Below are positions 34,343 to 42,417 of a DNA stretch of 64,000 nt, piece by piece. A model generated the notes under the pieces. The model saw nothing but the letters and a program-made list of their open reading frames with translations, was not told the DNA's origin and searched no databases. Both the position numbers and the translations under genes were made by a program. Position 1 is the first letter of the stretch. Every line of letters begins with the position of its first letter. The stretch comes from Sphingomonas leidyi (lineage in GTDB: Bacteria > Pseudomonadota > Alphaproteobacteria > Sphingomonadales > Sphingomonadaceae). The DNA lies in NCBI RefSeq assembly GCF_011761945.1, contig NZ_JAASQV010000001.1, positions 806,001 through 870,000 on the forward strand, read 5' to 3'.

Positions 34343-35412
34343 ACGCGCCTCTGCTGGCCAAGCCCGTGGCGCTGCGCATCGCCGATCTGGGCAACGCGAT
34401 CGAGCGGGCGCGGATCGGGGCGTTCGTGCACGATCACCCCGAGGGCACGCCCTTCCACTTGCCGGCCTGGAGCATCGCGGTGGCGCGGGGCTGCGGGCAG
34501 CGGAGCCATTATCTGGTCGCCGAGAATGCCGGGGGCGACCTGGCCGGCGTGATGCCGCTGACCGAGATCCGCTCGCCGCTGTTCGGCAACGTACTGGCAT
34601 CGGCGGGGTTCGGCGTGGGCGGCGGAATCCTGACCCACGATCCGCGCATCGTCCCGCAGCTGGCCGAGGCGGCGTGGACCCTCGCCGGCCAGCGGAAATG
34701 CCCGGTGGTGGAAGTGCGCGGCGGGCCGCTGCCCGGGCCGGAATGGCGGGTGGACGACACGCGCTATCTCGGCTTCGTGCATGCGCTGGCCGAAGACGAC
34801 GCCGCGCAGCTCGCGGCCATCCCGCGCAAGCAGCGCGCCGAAGTGCGCAAGGCGCTGGAGAACGACCTCGACGTCGCGACCGGCTGTAATCCCGGCGACA
34901 TCGCGGCCCATTATGCCGTCTATGCCGAGTCGGTCCGCAATCTCGGCACGCCCGTATTTCCCCGGACTCTGTTTTCCGAGGTTTTACGCGAATTTGGCAA
35001 TTCGGCGGACGTGCTTATAGTCCGCCGCGGCGGGGTGGCAGTGTCGAGTGTCTTGAGCCTTTACTGGAACGGCACCGTGTATCCCTATTGGGGAGGCGGC
35101 ACGCGGGAAGCGCGCGCGCTGCGTGCCAACGACCGCATGTATTTCGAGCTGATGCGCCATGCCCGCACCCGCGGCTGCCGGCGCTTCGATTTCGGCCGCT
35201 CCAAGACCGGCACCGGCGCCGCTTCGTTCAAGAAGAACTGGGGCTTCGATCCGCAGCCGCTGACCTATTACGAGCGGGTGGCGGAAGGCGCCAAGGCGCG
35301 CGACGCGAGCCCGGTGAACCCGAAATATTCGCTCCAGGTGCGCGTCTGGAGCAAGCTGCCCCTGTGGATCGCCAATCGCGCGGGTCCCCTGATCGCGAAG
35401 GGTCTCGGCTGA
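34339..35412 (+). CDS. FemAB-family XrtA/PEP-CTERM system-associated protein
   Basis: A 357-residue GNAT-fold protein of the FemAB type. FHLPAWSIAVARGCGQ near 35-50, IPRKQRAEVRKALEN near 154-168 and RRFDFGRSKTGTGAASFKKNWGF near the C-terminus, whose full run is longer than quoted motifs, match the family found in PEP-CTERM loci. FemAB enzymes use aminoacyl-tRNA to add amino acids to cell-wall precursors; here the acceptor may be the exopolysaccharide or a lipid-linked precursor, which is inference. It starts with GTG overlapping the deacetylase stop and ends overlapping the glycosyltransferase start (TGATG). Confidence 0.88.
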   Translation: MNAPLLAKPVALRIADLGNAIERARIGAFVHDHPEGTPFHLPAWSIAVARGCGQRSHYLVAENAGGDLAGVMPLTEIRSPLFGNVLASAGFGVGGGILTHDPRIVPQLAEAAWTLAGQRKCPVVEVRGGPLPGPEWRVDDTRYLGFVHALAEDDAAQLAAIPRKQRAEVRKALENDLDVATGCNPGDIAAHYAVYAESVRNLGTPVFPRTLFSEVLREFGNSADVLIVRRGGVAVSSVLSLYWNGTVYPYWGGGTREARALRANDRMYFELMRHARTRGCRRFDFGRSKTGTGAASFKKNWGFDPQPLTYYERVAEGAKARDASPVNPKYSLQVRVWSKLPLWIANRAGPLIAKGLG

Positions 35413-36662
35413 TGGGCGACATCCTCTTCCTCGCGCACCGCGTTCCCTATCCGCCCGACCGGGGGGACAAGATCCGCGGCTTCAACATCCTGAAATATCT
35501 CTCGACGAAGAAGCGCGTCCACCTGATCGCCTTTGCCGACGACCCGGCCGACCTGAAGCAGAAGGGCGGGCTGACCAAATATACCGGCAACCGCTCGATC
35601 GTGTGGCGGGCCAAGTCGCAGCTGGTGGCGGGGTTCCAGGCGCTGGTCCAGCACCGGCCGGTGTCGCTCACCGCGTTCGATAATGATGCGCTGCGCCAGG
35701 CGGTGGAGAACATCCTCGAGCGCCACCGGATCGACACGATCTACGTCTTCTCGAGCCAGATGGCGCAATATCTTCCGCCGCGGCCGCGCCAGCGCGTGAT
35801 TATGGACTTTGTCGACATGGATTCGGCCAAGTTCGCCGCCTATGCCAAGAGCAGCAAGGGCCCGATGGGCTGGATGCTGGGCCGCGAGGCGCGGCTGCTG
35901 CTTGCGCACGAAAAGGCGATCGCGGGGCGGGCCGATGCGAACCTGTTCGTGAGCGAGGCGGAGGCGGAGCTGTTCCGCCAGCGCACCGGCGCCGACCGGG
36001 TGCATGTGATCGAGAACGGCATCGACACCGACTATTTCGATCCCTCGGCGCATTTCAAGCGCGTCGACGTGATGGGGTCGACGATCGTCTTCACCGGCCA
36101 GATGGACTATCGCCCGAACATCGAGGGAGTGACCTGGTTCGTCGAGACGATCCTGCCGCATATCCGACTGGCCCATCCCGACGCGCGCTTCATCATCGTC
36201 GGCCGCAACCCGACCGACGCAGTGAAGGCGCTGGCCAGGCATCCGGGCGTGGCGGTGATCGGCGAAGTGCCCGACGTGCGCGGCTGGCTGGCCCAGGCCG
36301 CGGTGGTGGTCGCGCCGCTCAAGCTGGCGCGGGGCATCCAGAACAAGGTGCTCGAGGGCATGGCGATGGCGCGGCCGGTGGTGGCGAGCGAAGCCGCCGC
36401 GACGGGCATCGACCATGGCGGCACGATCCTGGTGGGCGCGACGGTGGGCGAGATGGCAGAGCACGTCACCCGGCTGCTCTCCAACCGCCGCAAGGCGGCC
36501 GAGCTGGGCGAGGCGGCGCGGCAGCGCGTGATCGACCGCTACAGCTGGGAAGCGCGGCTGAGCCCGCTCGACGAAGTGCTCGGCCAGCCGCTGCGCCCCG
36601 CCAAGGAAGAGCGCGTCTCCCGTATCACCGACGTGCCGAAGAAGCCGCGCCGGGCGGCGTAA
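35412..36662 (+). CDS. XrtA/PEP-CTERM system glycosyltransferase (TIGR03087-type)
   Basis: A 416-residue GT-B-fold glycosyltransferase. The N-terminal domain begins FLAHRVPYPPDRGDKIRGF, a hallmark of this subgroup; the linker has ENGIDTDYFDP (about 200-210), and the C-terminal nucleotide-sugar domain has VVAPLKLARGIQNKVLEGMA with the usual acidic residue. It transfers a sugar during repeat-unit assembly in the cytosol. Its ATG overlaps the FemAB stop. The last 25 residues are basic and Pro-rich. It is the last gene before a REP-type hairpin and the exosortase gene, which begins 80 bases later. Confidence 0.92.
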   Translation: MGDILFLAHRVPYPPDRGDKIRGFNILKYLSTKKRVHLIAFADDPADLKQKGGLTKYTGNRSIVWRAKSQLVAGFQALVQHRPVSLTAFDNDALRQAVENILERHRIDTIYVFSSQMAQYLPPRPRQRVIMDFVDMDSAKFAAYAKSSKGPMGWMLGREARLLLAHEKAIAGRADANLFVSEAEAELFRQRTGADRVHVIENGIDTDYFDPSAHFKRVDVMGSTIVFTGQMDYRPNIEGVTWFVETILPHIRLAHPDARFIIVGRNPTDAVKALARHPGVAVIGEVPDVRGWLAQAAVVVAPLKLARGIQNKVLEGMAMARPVVASEAAATGIDHGGTILVGATVGEMAEHVTRLLSNRRKAAELGEAARQRVIDRYSWEARLSPLDEVLGQPLRPAKEERVSRITDVPKKPRRAA

Positions 36663-36688
36663 TTCGCTGTCTCCGTTACCCATTTCTT

Positions 36689-36738
36689 CGTCATTCCCGG
36701 CTATTCTCCCGGCGTCCCCGCGGGGATGACGGGAGAAT
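36689..36738. repeat. REP-type palindrome, copy 2, covering the exosortase ribosome-binding site
   Basis: An outer pair CGTCAT/ATGACG (36689-36694, 36726-36731) and a perfect nine-base inverted repeat ATTCTCCCG (36703-36711) / CGGGAGAAT (36730-36738) enclosing TCCCCGCGGGGA. The second arm contains GGGAG (36731-36735), the likely ribosome-binding site of the TTG-started xrtA gene. Confidence 0.7.
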
Positions 36739-36742
36739 TTGC

Positions 36743-38296
36743 TTGGCCGAGATATCGATCCCCTCAGGCGTGGGTGCCAGCAGCAAGGGCCCCGCAGTTG
36801 CCGTGTTCGACGCGCGCTGGAAGCGGCATGCCGCGATCCTGGCCGGCGTGTGGCTGGCGCTGCTGGCGATCTTCCACCGCGACACCGCGGACCTGGCGAC
36901 GATCTACTGGACCAACACCACGTTCGGGCATTGCCTGTTCATCGCGCCGGTGATCGCCTGGCTGGTATGGCAGCGCCGGGCCGAGCTTGCCCGGGTGGCG
37001 CCGCAGGGCTGGTGGCCCGGCCTCGCGGTCGTCGCGGCGGGCGGGTTCGGCTGGATGGTGGGCGATGCCGCGGGCGTGGCGCTGTTCCGCCACGCCGGGC
37101 TGGCGCTGATGCTCCAGGGCGCAGTGGTGACCGTGCTGGGGCCGAACGTCGCCCGGGCGCTGCTCTTCCCGCTCTGCTACATGGCGTTCCTGGTGCCCTT
37201 CGGCGATTTCCTCGAAGGGCCGCTACAGGACATCACCATCGCGATGGTGATGCCGATGCTGCATCTGTTCGGCGTGCCCGCCAGCGTGGACGGCGTGCTC
37301 ATCACCACTTCCAACGGCTATTTCGAAGTGGCCGAGGCCTGTTCGGGCGCCAAGTTCGTGATCGCGATGATCGCGTTCGGCGTACTGGTGGCCAATGTCT
37401 GCTATGTCTCGTGGCGCCGGCGCGCGGCCTTTCTGGTCGCGGCGATCGTGGTGCCGATCCTCGCCAACGGCCTGCGCGCCTTCGGGACGATCTATGCGGC
37501 CTGGTGGACTTCGGTGGAGGCGGCGACGGGGTTCGACCATATCGTCTATGGCTGGGTGTTCTTCGCGCTGGTGATGGCCGCGGTGCTGGCGATCGGCTGG
37601 AAATGGTTCGATCGCGACCCCGATGCGCGCTGGTTCGATCCCGCGGCGCTGCAGGCGGTGCCGGCTCGCCGGGCGGATGCGCCGGTCGCGGGGCTGCTGG
37701 TGCTGCTGGTGGCAAGCCTGTTCCTCGGCTGGTCCAGCTTCAACGATGCGCGCGCGGCGCCCGTGCCGGCACGCGTGGCGCTGCCCGATCTGCCCGGCTG
37801 GCACCGCGTGCCCTCCAGCATTCGCGCGGCCTGGTCGCCCAACTTCCCGGGCGCGGACCATTTCCTGATCGGCCGCTATGCCGATGCGACGGGCCGGAGC
37901 GTCGACCTGGCGGTAGCGGTCTATGCGACGCAGCACGAGGGGCGCGAGCTGGTCGGCTTCGGCATCGGTGCGATCCGCGAGAATGATCGCTGGGTGAAGA
38001 TCGAGGACCTGGGCCCCATCCGCCGCGGCACCGCGCTGCGCATGACAGGCCCCGGCCGCATCGAGCGCGAAGTGGTCACCTGGTACCGGATCGGCGGCGT
38101 GCTGACCGGCAGCGACAAGCGCGTGAAGCTGGAGACGCTGAAGACCAAGCTGCTCGGCGGCAGCCAGGCCGGCGTGGCGGTGCTGCTCTCGGCCGAGCAA
38201 GGGAGCGACAAGGGCGCCCATGCGACGATCCAGGACTTCCTGGGCGCGCTTGGTCCCGTGGAGAACCTCGCCGATCGCATGGCAGGGGTGCGCTGA
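36743..38296 (+). CDS. xrtA: Exosortase A fused to an EpsI domain
   Basis: A 517-residue inner-membrane protein. The exosortase part (about 30-290, eight or so helices) has the catalytic Cys200 in VAEACSGAK, Arg245 in ANGLRAFG and His266 in FDHIVYGW. A further helix (about 315-333) and a periplasmic EpsI/DUF3485-type domain (about 340-517, LPGWHRVPSS to the end) follow. It should cleave and transfer PEP-CTERM proteins at the cell surface. The only sensible start is TTG, with GGGAG seven bases upstream inside a REP hairpin. The fused EpsI domain is usual for exosortase A. No PEP-CTERM substrate is seen in this window. Confidence 0.93.
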   Translation: MAEISIPSGVGASSKGPAVAVFDARWKRHAAILAGVWLALLAIFHRDTADLATIYWTNTTFGHCLFIAPVIAWLVWQRRAELARVAPQGWWPGLAVVAAGGFGWMVGDAAGVALFRHAGLALMLQGAVVTVLGPNVARALLFPLCYMAFLVPFGDFLEGPLQDITIAMVMPMLHLFGVPASVDGVLITTSNGYFEVAEACSGAKFVIAMIAFGVLVANVCYVSWRRRAAFLVAAIVVPILANGLRAFGTIYAAWWTSVEAATGFDHIVYGWVFFALVMAAVLAIGWKWFDRDPDARWFDPAALQAVPARRADAPVAGLLVLLVASLFLGWSSFNDARAAPVPARVALPDLPGWHRVPSSIRAAWSPNFPGADHFLIGRYADATGRSVDLAVAVYATQHEGRELVGFGIGAIRENDRWVKIEDLGPIRRGTALRMTGPGRIEREVVTWYRIGGVLTGSDKRVKLETLKTKLLGGSQAGVAVLLSAEQGSDKGAHATIQDFLGALGPVENLADRMAGVR

Positions 38297-38298
38297 CT

Positions 38299-38346
38299 TC
38301 CCTCCTGCCGTCATCCCCGCCATCGCAGGGATGACGGCAGGAGGGA
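38299..38346. repeat. REP-type hairpin, copy 3, with a 19-bp perfect stem
   Basis: Arms at 38299-38317 and 38328-38346 are perfect complements (core CCGTCATCCC / GGGATGACGG) with a ten-base loop. It begins two bases after the xrtA stop, 39 bases before the amidotransferase ATG, and could partly terminate or protect the mRNA. Confidence 0.75.
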
Positions 38347-38384
38347 GGCGGGCTAAGCCGGCACATATGAGGAAGCATCGCTGA

Positions 38385-40277
38385 ATGTGCGGCATCGCCG
38401 GCCTGTATTATCCCGCCCTCGCCAAGCCGGTGGACCCCGCGCGCATCGTGCAGATGACCGATGCGCTGGTCCATCGCGGACCGGACGGCTCGGGGGTGTG
38501 GACCAGCGCGGGCGTGGGGCTGGGGCATCGGCGCCTCGCGATCATCGACCTCGAAGGCGGCATCCAGCCGATGGCCACGCCCGACCAGGGCCTGGTCGTC
38601 ACCTACAATGGCGAGATCTACAATTTCCGGGAAGTGCGCGCCGAGCTGGAGGCCAAGGGCGCCCGCTTCGCCACCGACAGCGATACCGAGGTGCTGCTGC
38701 ACGGCTGGCGGGCCTGGGGCCCCCGGATGCTCGACCGGCTGAACGGCATGTTCGCCTTCGCGCTCTATGACGCCGGTGCCCAGAGCCTGTTCCTGGCGCG
38801 CGACCGGTTCGGCGTGAAGCCGCTCCATTATGCCGAGCTGTCGGACGGAGCGCTCGCCTTCGCCTCGGAGCTGAAGGGGCTGCTCGCGCATCCGCTGTTC
38901 CGGCGTACGCCGGACTTCAAGGCGGTCGAGGACTATCTGGGGCTCGGCTATGTGCCCGACGATTCCTCGATCCTGGCGGGGGTGCGCAAGCTGCCGGCGG
39001 GGCATTTCCTGTTGCTGGAGCGCGGCAAGCCGGTGCCGCAGCCGCAGCGCTGGTGGGACATCGACTTCTCGCAGCGCGCAAGCGGCAAGCTGCGCGACCT
39101 CGAGGCCGAACTGATCGACCTGATGCGGAGCGCGGTGCGCGCGCGCATGATCGCCGATGTGCCGCTCGGCGCGTTCCTCTCGGGCGGCGTCGACAGCTCG
39201 GCGGTGGTGGCGCTGATGGCCGAGGCGAGCAAGGCGGCGGTGAAGACCTGCACGATCGGCTTCGACGAGGCGGATCATGACGAGACCGGCTATGCCCAGA
39301 TGGTCGCCGAGCGCTTCGCCACCGCGCATCGGACGCGCAAGGTGGCGGCGGACGATTTCGCGCTGATCGACACGCTGGTGGGCGCGTTCGACGAGCCCTT
39401 TGCCGACGCCTCGGCGCTGCCGACCTACCGGGTGTGCGAACTGGCGCGCGAGAGCGTGACGGTGGCGCTGTCGGGCGACGGCGCGGACGAGGCGCTGGCC
39501 GGCTATCGCCGCTACCGGTTCTTCGCCGCCGAGGAACGCGCGCGCGCGCTGCTGCCGCAGGGGCTGCGCGAGAATGTGTTCGGCACGCTCGGCCGGCTCT
39601 ATCCCAAGGCGGACTGGGCGCCGCGCCCGTTCCGCGCGAAGACGACATTCCTGGCGCTGGCCGAAGGGGGCGAGTTCGCCTATCCCAAGGCCGTGGGCGT
39701 CACCGGCCCGGCGCTGCGCAACGCGCTCTATTCGGATGCCATGAAAAAGGCGCTGGCCGGGCACAGCGCCGAGCAGCGCTATACCGATACGATGCGCCAG
39801 GCGCCGGCCCGCGATGCGCTCGACCGTGCGCAATATGCCGATATCCGGCACTGGCTGCCGGGCGATATCCTCACCAAGGTCGACCGCACGAGCATGGCGG
39901 TGAGCCTGGAGGCGCGCGAGCCGCTGCTCGACTATCGGCTCGTCCAGTTCATGGCGACGCTGCCGCCGTCGCTGCGGATCAGGGCGGGGCAGGGCAAGTG
40001 GCTGATGAAGAAGGCGATGGAGCCCTATCTGCCCAAGGATGTGCTCTACCGGCCGAAGATGGGCTTCGTGACGCCGATCAGCGCCTGGTTCCGCAAGGCG
40101 CTGGCCGATGAGGCGGCTGCGCTGGGGCGCTCGAAGCTGCTCGCCAGCACCGGCTGGTTCGACCTGCACGCGATCGAGAAGCTCGCCGCCGATCACAAGG
40201 CGGGGCGGGCGGAGCATGGCCGGACGCTCTGGCAGCTGCTGATGCTGGAGCGCAGCCTGAACCGGATGTTCGGCTAG
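38385..40277 (+). CDS. XrtA/PEP-CTERM system amidotransferase (asparagine-synthase-like)
   Basis: A 630-residue enzyme with an N-terminal glutamine amidotransferase domain (Cys2 exposed after Met removal, HRGPDGSG near 25-32, YNGEIYNF near 75-82) and a C-terminal asparagine-synthase domain with the PP-loop FLSGGVDSSA (about 263-272), SGDGADEAL and DVLYRPKMGF. It uses glutamine nitrogen and ATP to amidate a carboxylate. In XrtA loci it probably modifies a sugar acid or an intermediate of the polymer, not free aspartate. Last gene of the operon, ended by a hairpin after 11 consecutive C residues. Confidence 0.92.
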   Translation: MCGIAGLYYPALAKPVDPARIVQMTDALVHRGPDGSGVWTSAGVGLGHRRLAIIDLEGGIQPMATPDQGLVVTYNGEIYNFREVRAELEAKGARFATDSDTEVLLHGWRAWGPRMLDRLNGMFAFALYDAGAQSLFLARDRFGVKPLHYAELSDGALAFASELKGLLAHPLFRRTPDFKAVEDYLGLGYVPDDSSILAGVRKLPAGHFLLLERGKPVPQPQRWWDIDFSQRASGKLRDLEAELIDLMRSAVRARMIADVPLGAFLSGGVDSSAVVALMAEASKAAVKTCTIGFDEADHDETGYAQMVAERFATAHRTRKVAADDFALIDTLVGAFDEPFADASALPTYRVCELARESVTVALSGDGADEALAGYRRYRFFAAEERARALLPQGLRENVFGTLGRLYPKADWAPRPFRAKTTFLALAEGGEFAYPKAVGVTGPALRNALYSDAMKKALAGHSAEQRYTDTMRQAPARDALDRAQYADIRHWLPGDILTKVDRTSMAVSLEAREPLLDYRLVQFMATLPPSLRIRAGQGKWLMKKAMEPYLPKDVLYRPKMGFVTPISAWFRKALADEAAALGRSKLLASTGWFDLHAIEKLAADHKAGRAEHGRTLWQLLMLERSLNRMFG

Positions 40278-40285
40278 TCCTCAAA

Positions 40286-40315
40286 AATCCCCCCCCCCCG
40301 GAGGGGGAGGATTGT
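40286..40315. terminator. Hairpin with a C11 tract between convergent genes
   Basis: AATCC plus a run of 11 C (40289-40299), then GGAGGGGGAGGATT: an imperfect stem with matching AATCC/GGATT ends. It lies between the amidotransferase stop and the stop of the convergent MAPEG gene, so it may serve both. Confidence 0.5.
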
Positions 40316-40768
40316 TCAACCGGCGCTCACCGTCATGGCCGGTGCGAAGACCGCCACCCCCGCGCTCGCCGTCAGCGTCACCAGCGCCAGGGTGGAGAGC
40401 AGGAAGAACAGGAAGCGGACCGAGACCTTGTTGAAGGTCGCCTGTACCAGGCTGTGCGCGATGCGCAGGAGCACATAGGCCCATGCGAGCCACAGATTGG
40501 GGCCCTGGCCCTGGCCGAGCAGCGCGAGCGTCAGTGCGATCGCATAGAACAGCGTCGGCTGCTCGTGCAGATGGTTGTAGTTGTGTGCCTTCCACTGGAC
40601 CGCCGGTGGCAGCACCTTGTCGGCATCGGTGCCCTTGCTGCCGATCAGCTTGCCCATGTCGATGCCTGCCGCCTTCATCGCGGGAACGCGGGTGACGATC
40701 GTCCAGACCAGCATGACGAGCGTCCAGGCGACGAGCACCACCACCGGCGCCAGGATTTGACTATGCAT
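40316..40768 (-). CDS. MAPEG-family membrane protein
   Basis: A 150-residue protein with four hydrophobic helices (about 5-23, 75-90, 92-112 and 118-145), matching the MAPEG family (membrane-associated proteins in eicosanoid and glutathione metabolism). HNYNHLHEQPTLFYAIAL and RIAHSLVQ fit the family's conserved helix 2 and 3 region. Bacterial members may have glutathione-transferase activity; function here is unproven. The start at 40768 has GGAGGGGCTGCA directly upstream. It follows the TetR gene by 60 bases on the same strand and may be its target. Confidence 0.85.
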   Translation of the reverse strand: MHSQILAPVVVLVAWTLVMLVWTIVTRVPAMKAAGIDMGKLIGSKGTDADKVLPPAVQWKAHNYNHLHEQPTLFYAIALTLALLGQGQGPNLWLAWAYVLLRIAHSLVQATFNKVSVRFLFFLLSTLALVTLTASAGVAVFAPAMTVSAG

Positions 40769-40828
40769 TGCAGCCCCTCCCACTGCGTGTGAAGCCGGGA
40801 GGCTGGCCCAATCGGTTCGCAAATGCAA

Positions 40829-41410
40829 CTAAACCGGCGCGAGCAGGCTTTCGAGGAGCAGATGCGTGCCGCGGCGCAGCGCCGCCGCGTCCTGTGCCGG
40901 CCAGACCGCGTTGCGGCAGAGCACGCCCATCACATGCGCCTGGACCAGCCAGCCCACCGTGGCGGCATCGGCATCTGCCCGTGCCTTGCCGGCGGCGATC
41001 AGGCGGTGGGCTGCGGCTTCCACTGCGTGACGGAGCCGCTCGAGATTGGCGGTATTGCGCTCGCGCAGGCCGCTATCGCCCGTGCTGGCGGCGGTGACCT
41101 CGATGCCAAACCGGGCATGGGCCGGGGGGAGGGCGGGGGCGATTCGGCGTTCGAACACCGAATCGGCCAGCGTCGCGATGCTGCCATCCTCGATCGGACC
41201 CAGTTCGGCGGCGAGCATGTCCGTCACGGCGTGGATCAGCGCGTCGCGGCTCGGGAAATGGCTGTAGAAGGCGCCCTTGCTGATCCCGGCCTGGGTGCAG
41301 ACATTGTCGACCGAAGTGGCGAGCAGCCCGCGTTCGAACAGGCAATGCGCGGTCGCATCCAATATGTGCATGCGCCGCTTGGCGGCAGTCGCTTCGGTCA
41401 GACGGGGCAT
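40829..41410 (-). CDS. TetR-family transcriptional regulator
   Basis: A 193-residue repressor-type protein. Residues 8-55 form the TetR helix-turn-helix (KRRMHILDATAHCLFERGLL, then VCTQAGISKGAFYSHFPSRDALI). The C-terminal 130 residues are helical and should bind an unknown ligand. It sits directly upstream of the MAPEG gene and probably controls it and itself. The upstream gap to the next gene's stop is 93 bases, enough for one promoter. Confidence 0.9.
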   Translation of the reverse strand: MPRLTEATAAKRRMHILDATAHCLFERGLLATSVDNVCTQAGISKGAFYSHFPSRDALIHAVTDMLAAELGPIEDGSIATLADSVFERRIAPALPPAHARFGIEVTAASTGDSGLRERNTANLERLRHAVEAAAHRLIAAGKARADADAATVGWLVQAHVMGVLCRNAVWPAQDAAALRRGTHLLLESLLAPV

Positions 41411-41503
41411 TCATCTCTCACTGATGCGTCAGCCGGTGCACTGCATCCGGATTGATGCCGCCATGTTGCAGCGAGGCAAGTCGAGGATAGCCGGCGATAC
41501 CCT

Positions 41504-42289
41504 TCAGGTGCGTTCGGCAAGCGCCTTTCGGAGCCCGCGCGCCATGTGCTGCGCCAATGCGCGCTGCAGGGGCAGATAGTCGTTGGTGTCGGTCGCCCCG
41601 ACGAACTGCCCCGACCACAGCAGGCGCCCGCCGCTGCGATCGACGAGATTGATCACGACGACCGTCTGACGCGGTGTCTGCCGCACGCTGATGCGGGCGA
41701 GGAGATCGGCGCCCTCGTCGGTGGTGGCGACGCTATAGCCCCGGGGCAGGCCGTTGCCGACCTCGGCGAGGAAGCTCTCGCGCAGGCCCGCATTGAACTT
41801 GGGGAAGAGCACATATTCGCACAGGCCCTGGACCCCTTCGATGGCGATACGGTGCTGGGGCCGGAAGACCGTGGCCTGCGCCCAGACGGCACCGCCGACG
41901 GCAAGGGCGGCGAACAGGCCGCCCGCGGCCGCGAGGCGACCAAGACGGCGGGACGGCCCGGCCACGGCTGTGGCTTGGATCGCGCCGATGAAGCGATAGC
42001 CGGATCTCGGCCGCGTCCGGATGTAGCGCGGCGTGTCGGCCTCGTCGCCGAGCAGGGCCCTGATGCGGCGGATACAGGTGTTGAGCGATGCGTCCCCGCC
42101 CGTTCCGGCGCGGGGCCAGAACCGATCGAGCAGTTCCTGCCTGCCCACGGTCCGCCCGCCATTGTCGATCAGATAGCCGAGGACTTCCACCACCTGCGGC
42201 GGCGCATCGAGCTGCGCGCCTCCCCGGAAGATCTGCAGCGCGGCAGGATCCAGGCGGAAATCGTCGAAGCGAAGCATCACATCGTCCAC
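41504..42289 (-). CDS. CadC-like membrane-bound winged-helix regulator
   Basis: A 261-residue protein. Residues 5-102 form an OmpR/PhoB-type winged-helix DNA-binding domain (LDAPPQVVEVLGYLIDNGGR, DASLNTCIRRIRALLGDE, YIRTRPRSGYRFIG). One membrane helix (about 118-137) follows, then a periplasmic domain of about 120 residues with two Cys-containing stretches (LCEYVLFPKF). There is no receiver domain, so it is a ToxR/CadC-style one-component sensor. It is divergent from the serine hydrolase gene at 42418 and is the obvious candidate to regulate it. Confidence 0.85.
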   Translation of the reverse strand: MDDVMLRFDDFRLDPAALQIFRGGAQLDAPPQVVEVLGYLIDNGGRTVGRQELLDRFWPRAGTGGDASLNTCIRRIRALLGDEADTPRYIRTRPRSGYRFIGAIQATAVAGPSRRLGRLAAAGGLFAALAVGGAVWAQATVFRPQHRIAIEGVQGLCEYVLFPKFNAGLRESFLAEVGNGLPRGYSVATTDEGADLLARISVRQTPRQTVVVINLVDRSGGRLLWSGQFVGATDTNDYLPLQRALAQHMARGLRKALAERT

Positions 42290-42417
42290 TACAAAGAAAC
42301 GCCCATGCCGGTCCGGTCGCCCGATGTCAGATCAGGTCACGAGATGTCATTCGGCCCTTTCGACCGGGTACGATAGCCGATTCCCGATCGACACGCATCA
42401 CGCAAGGGAATCGCCAA

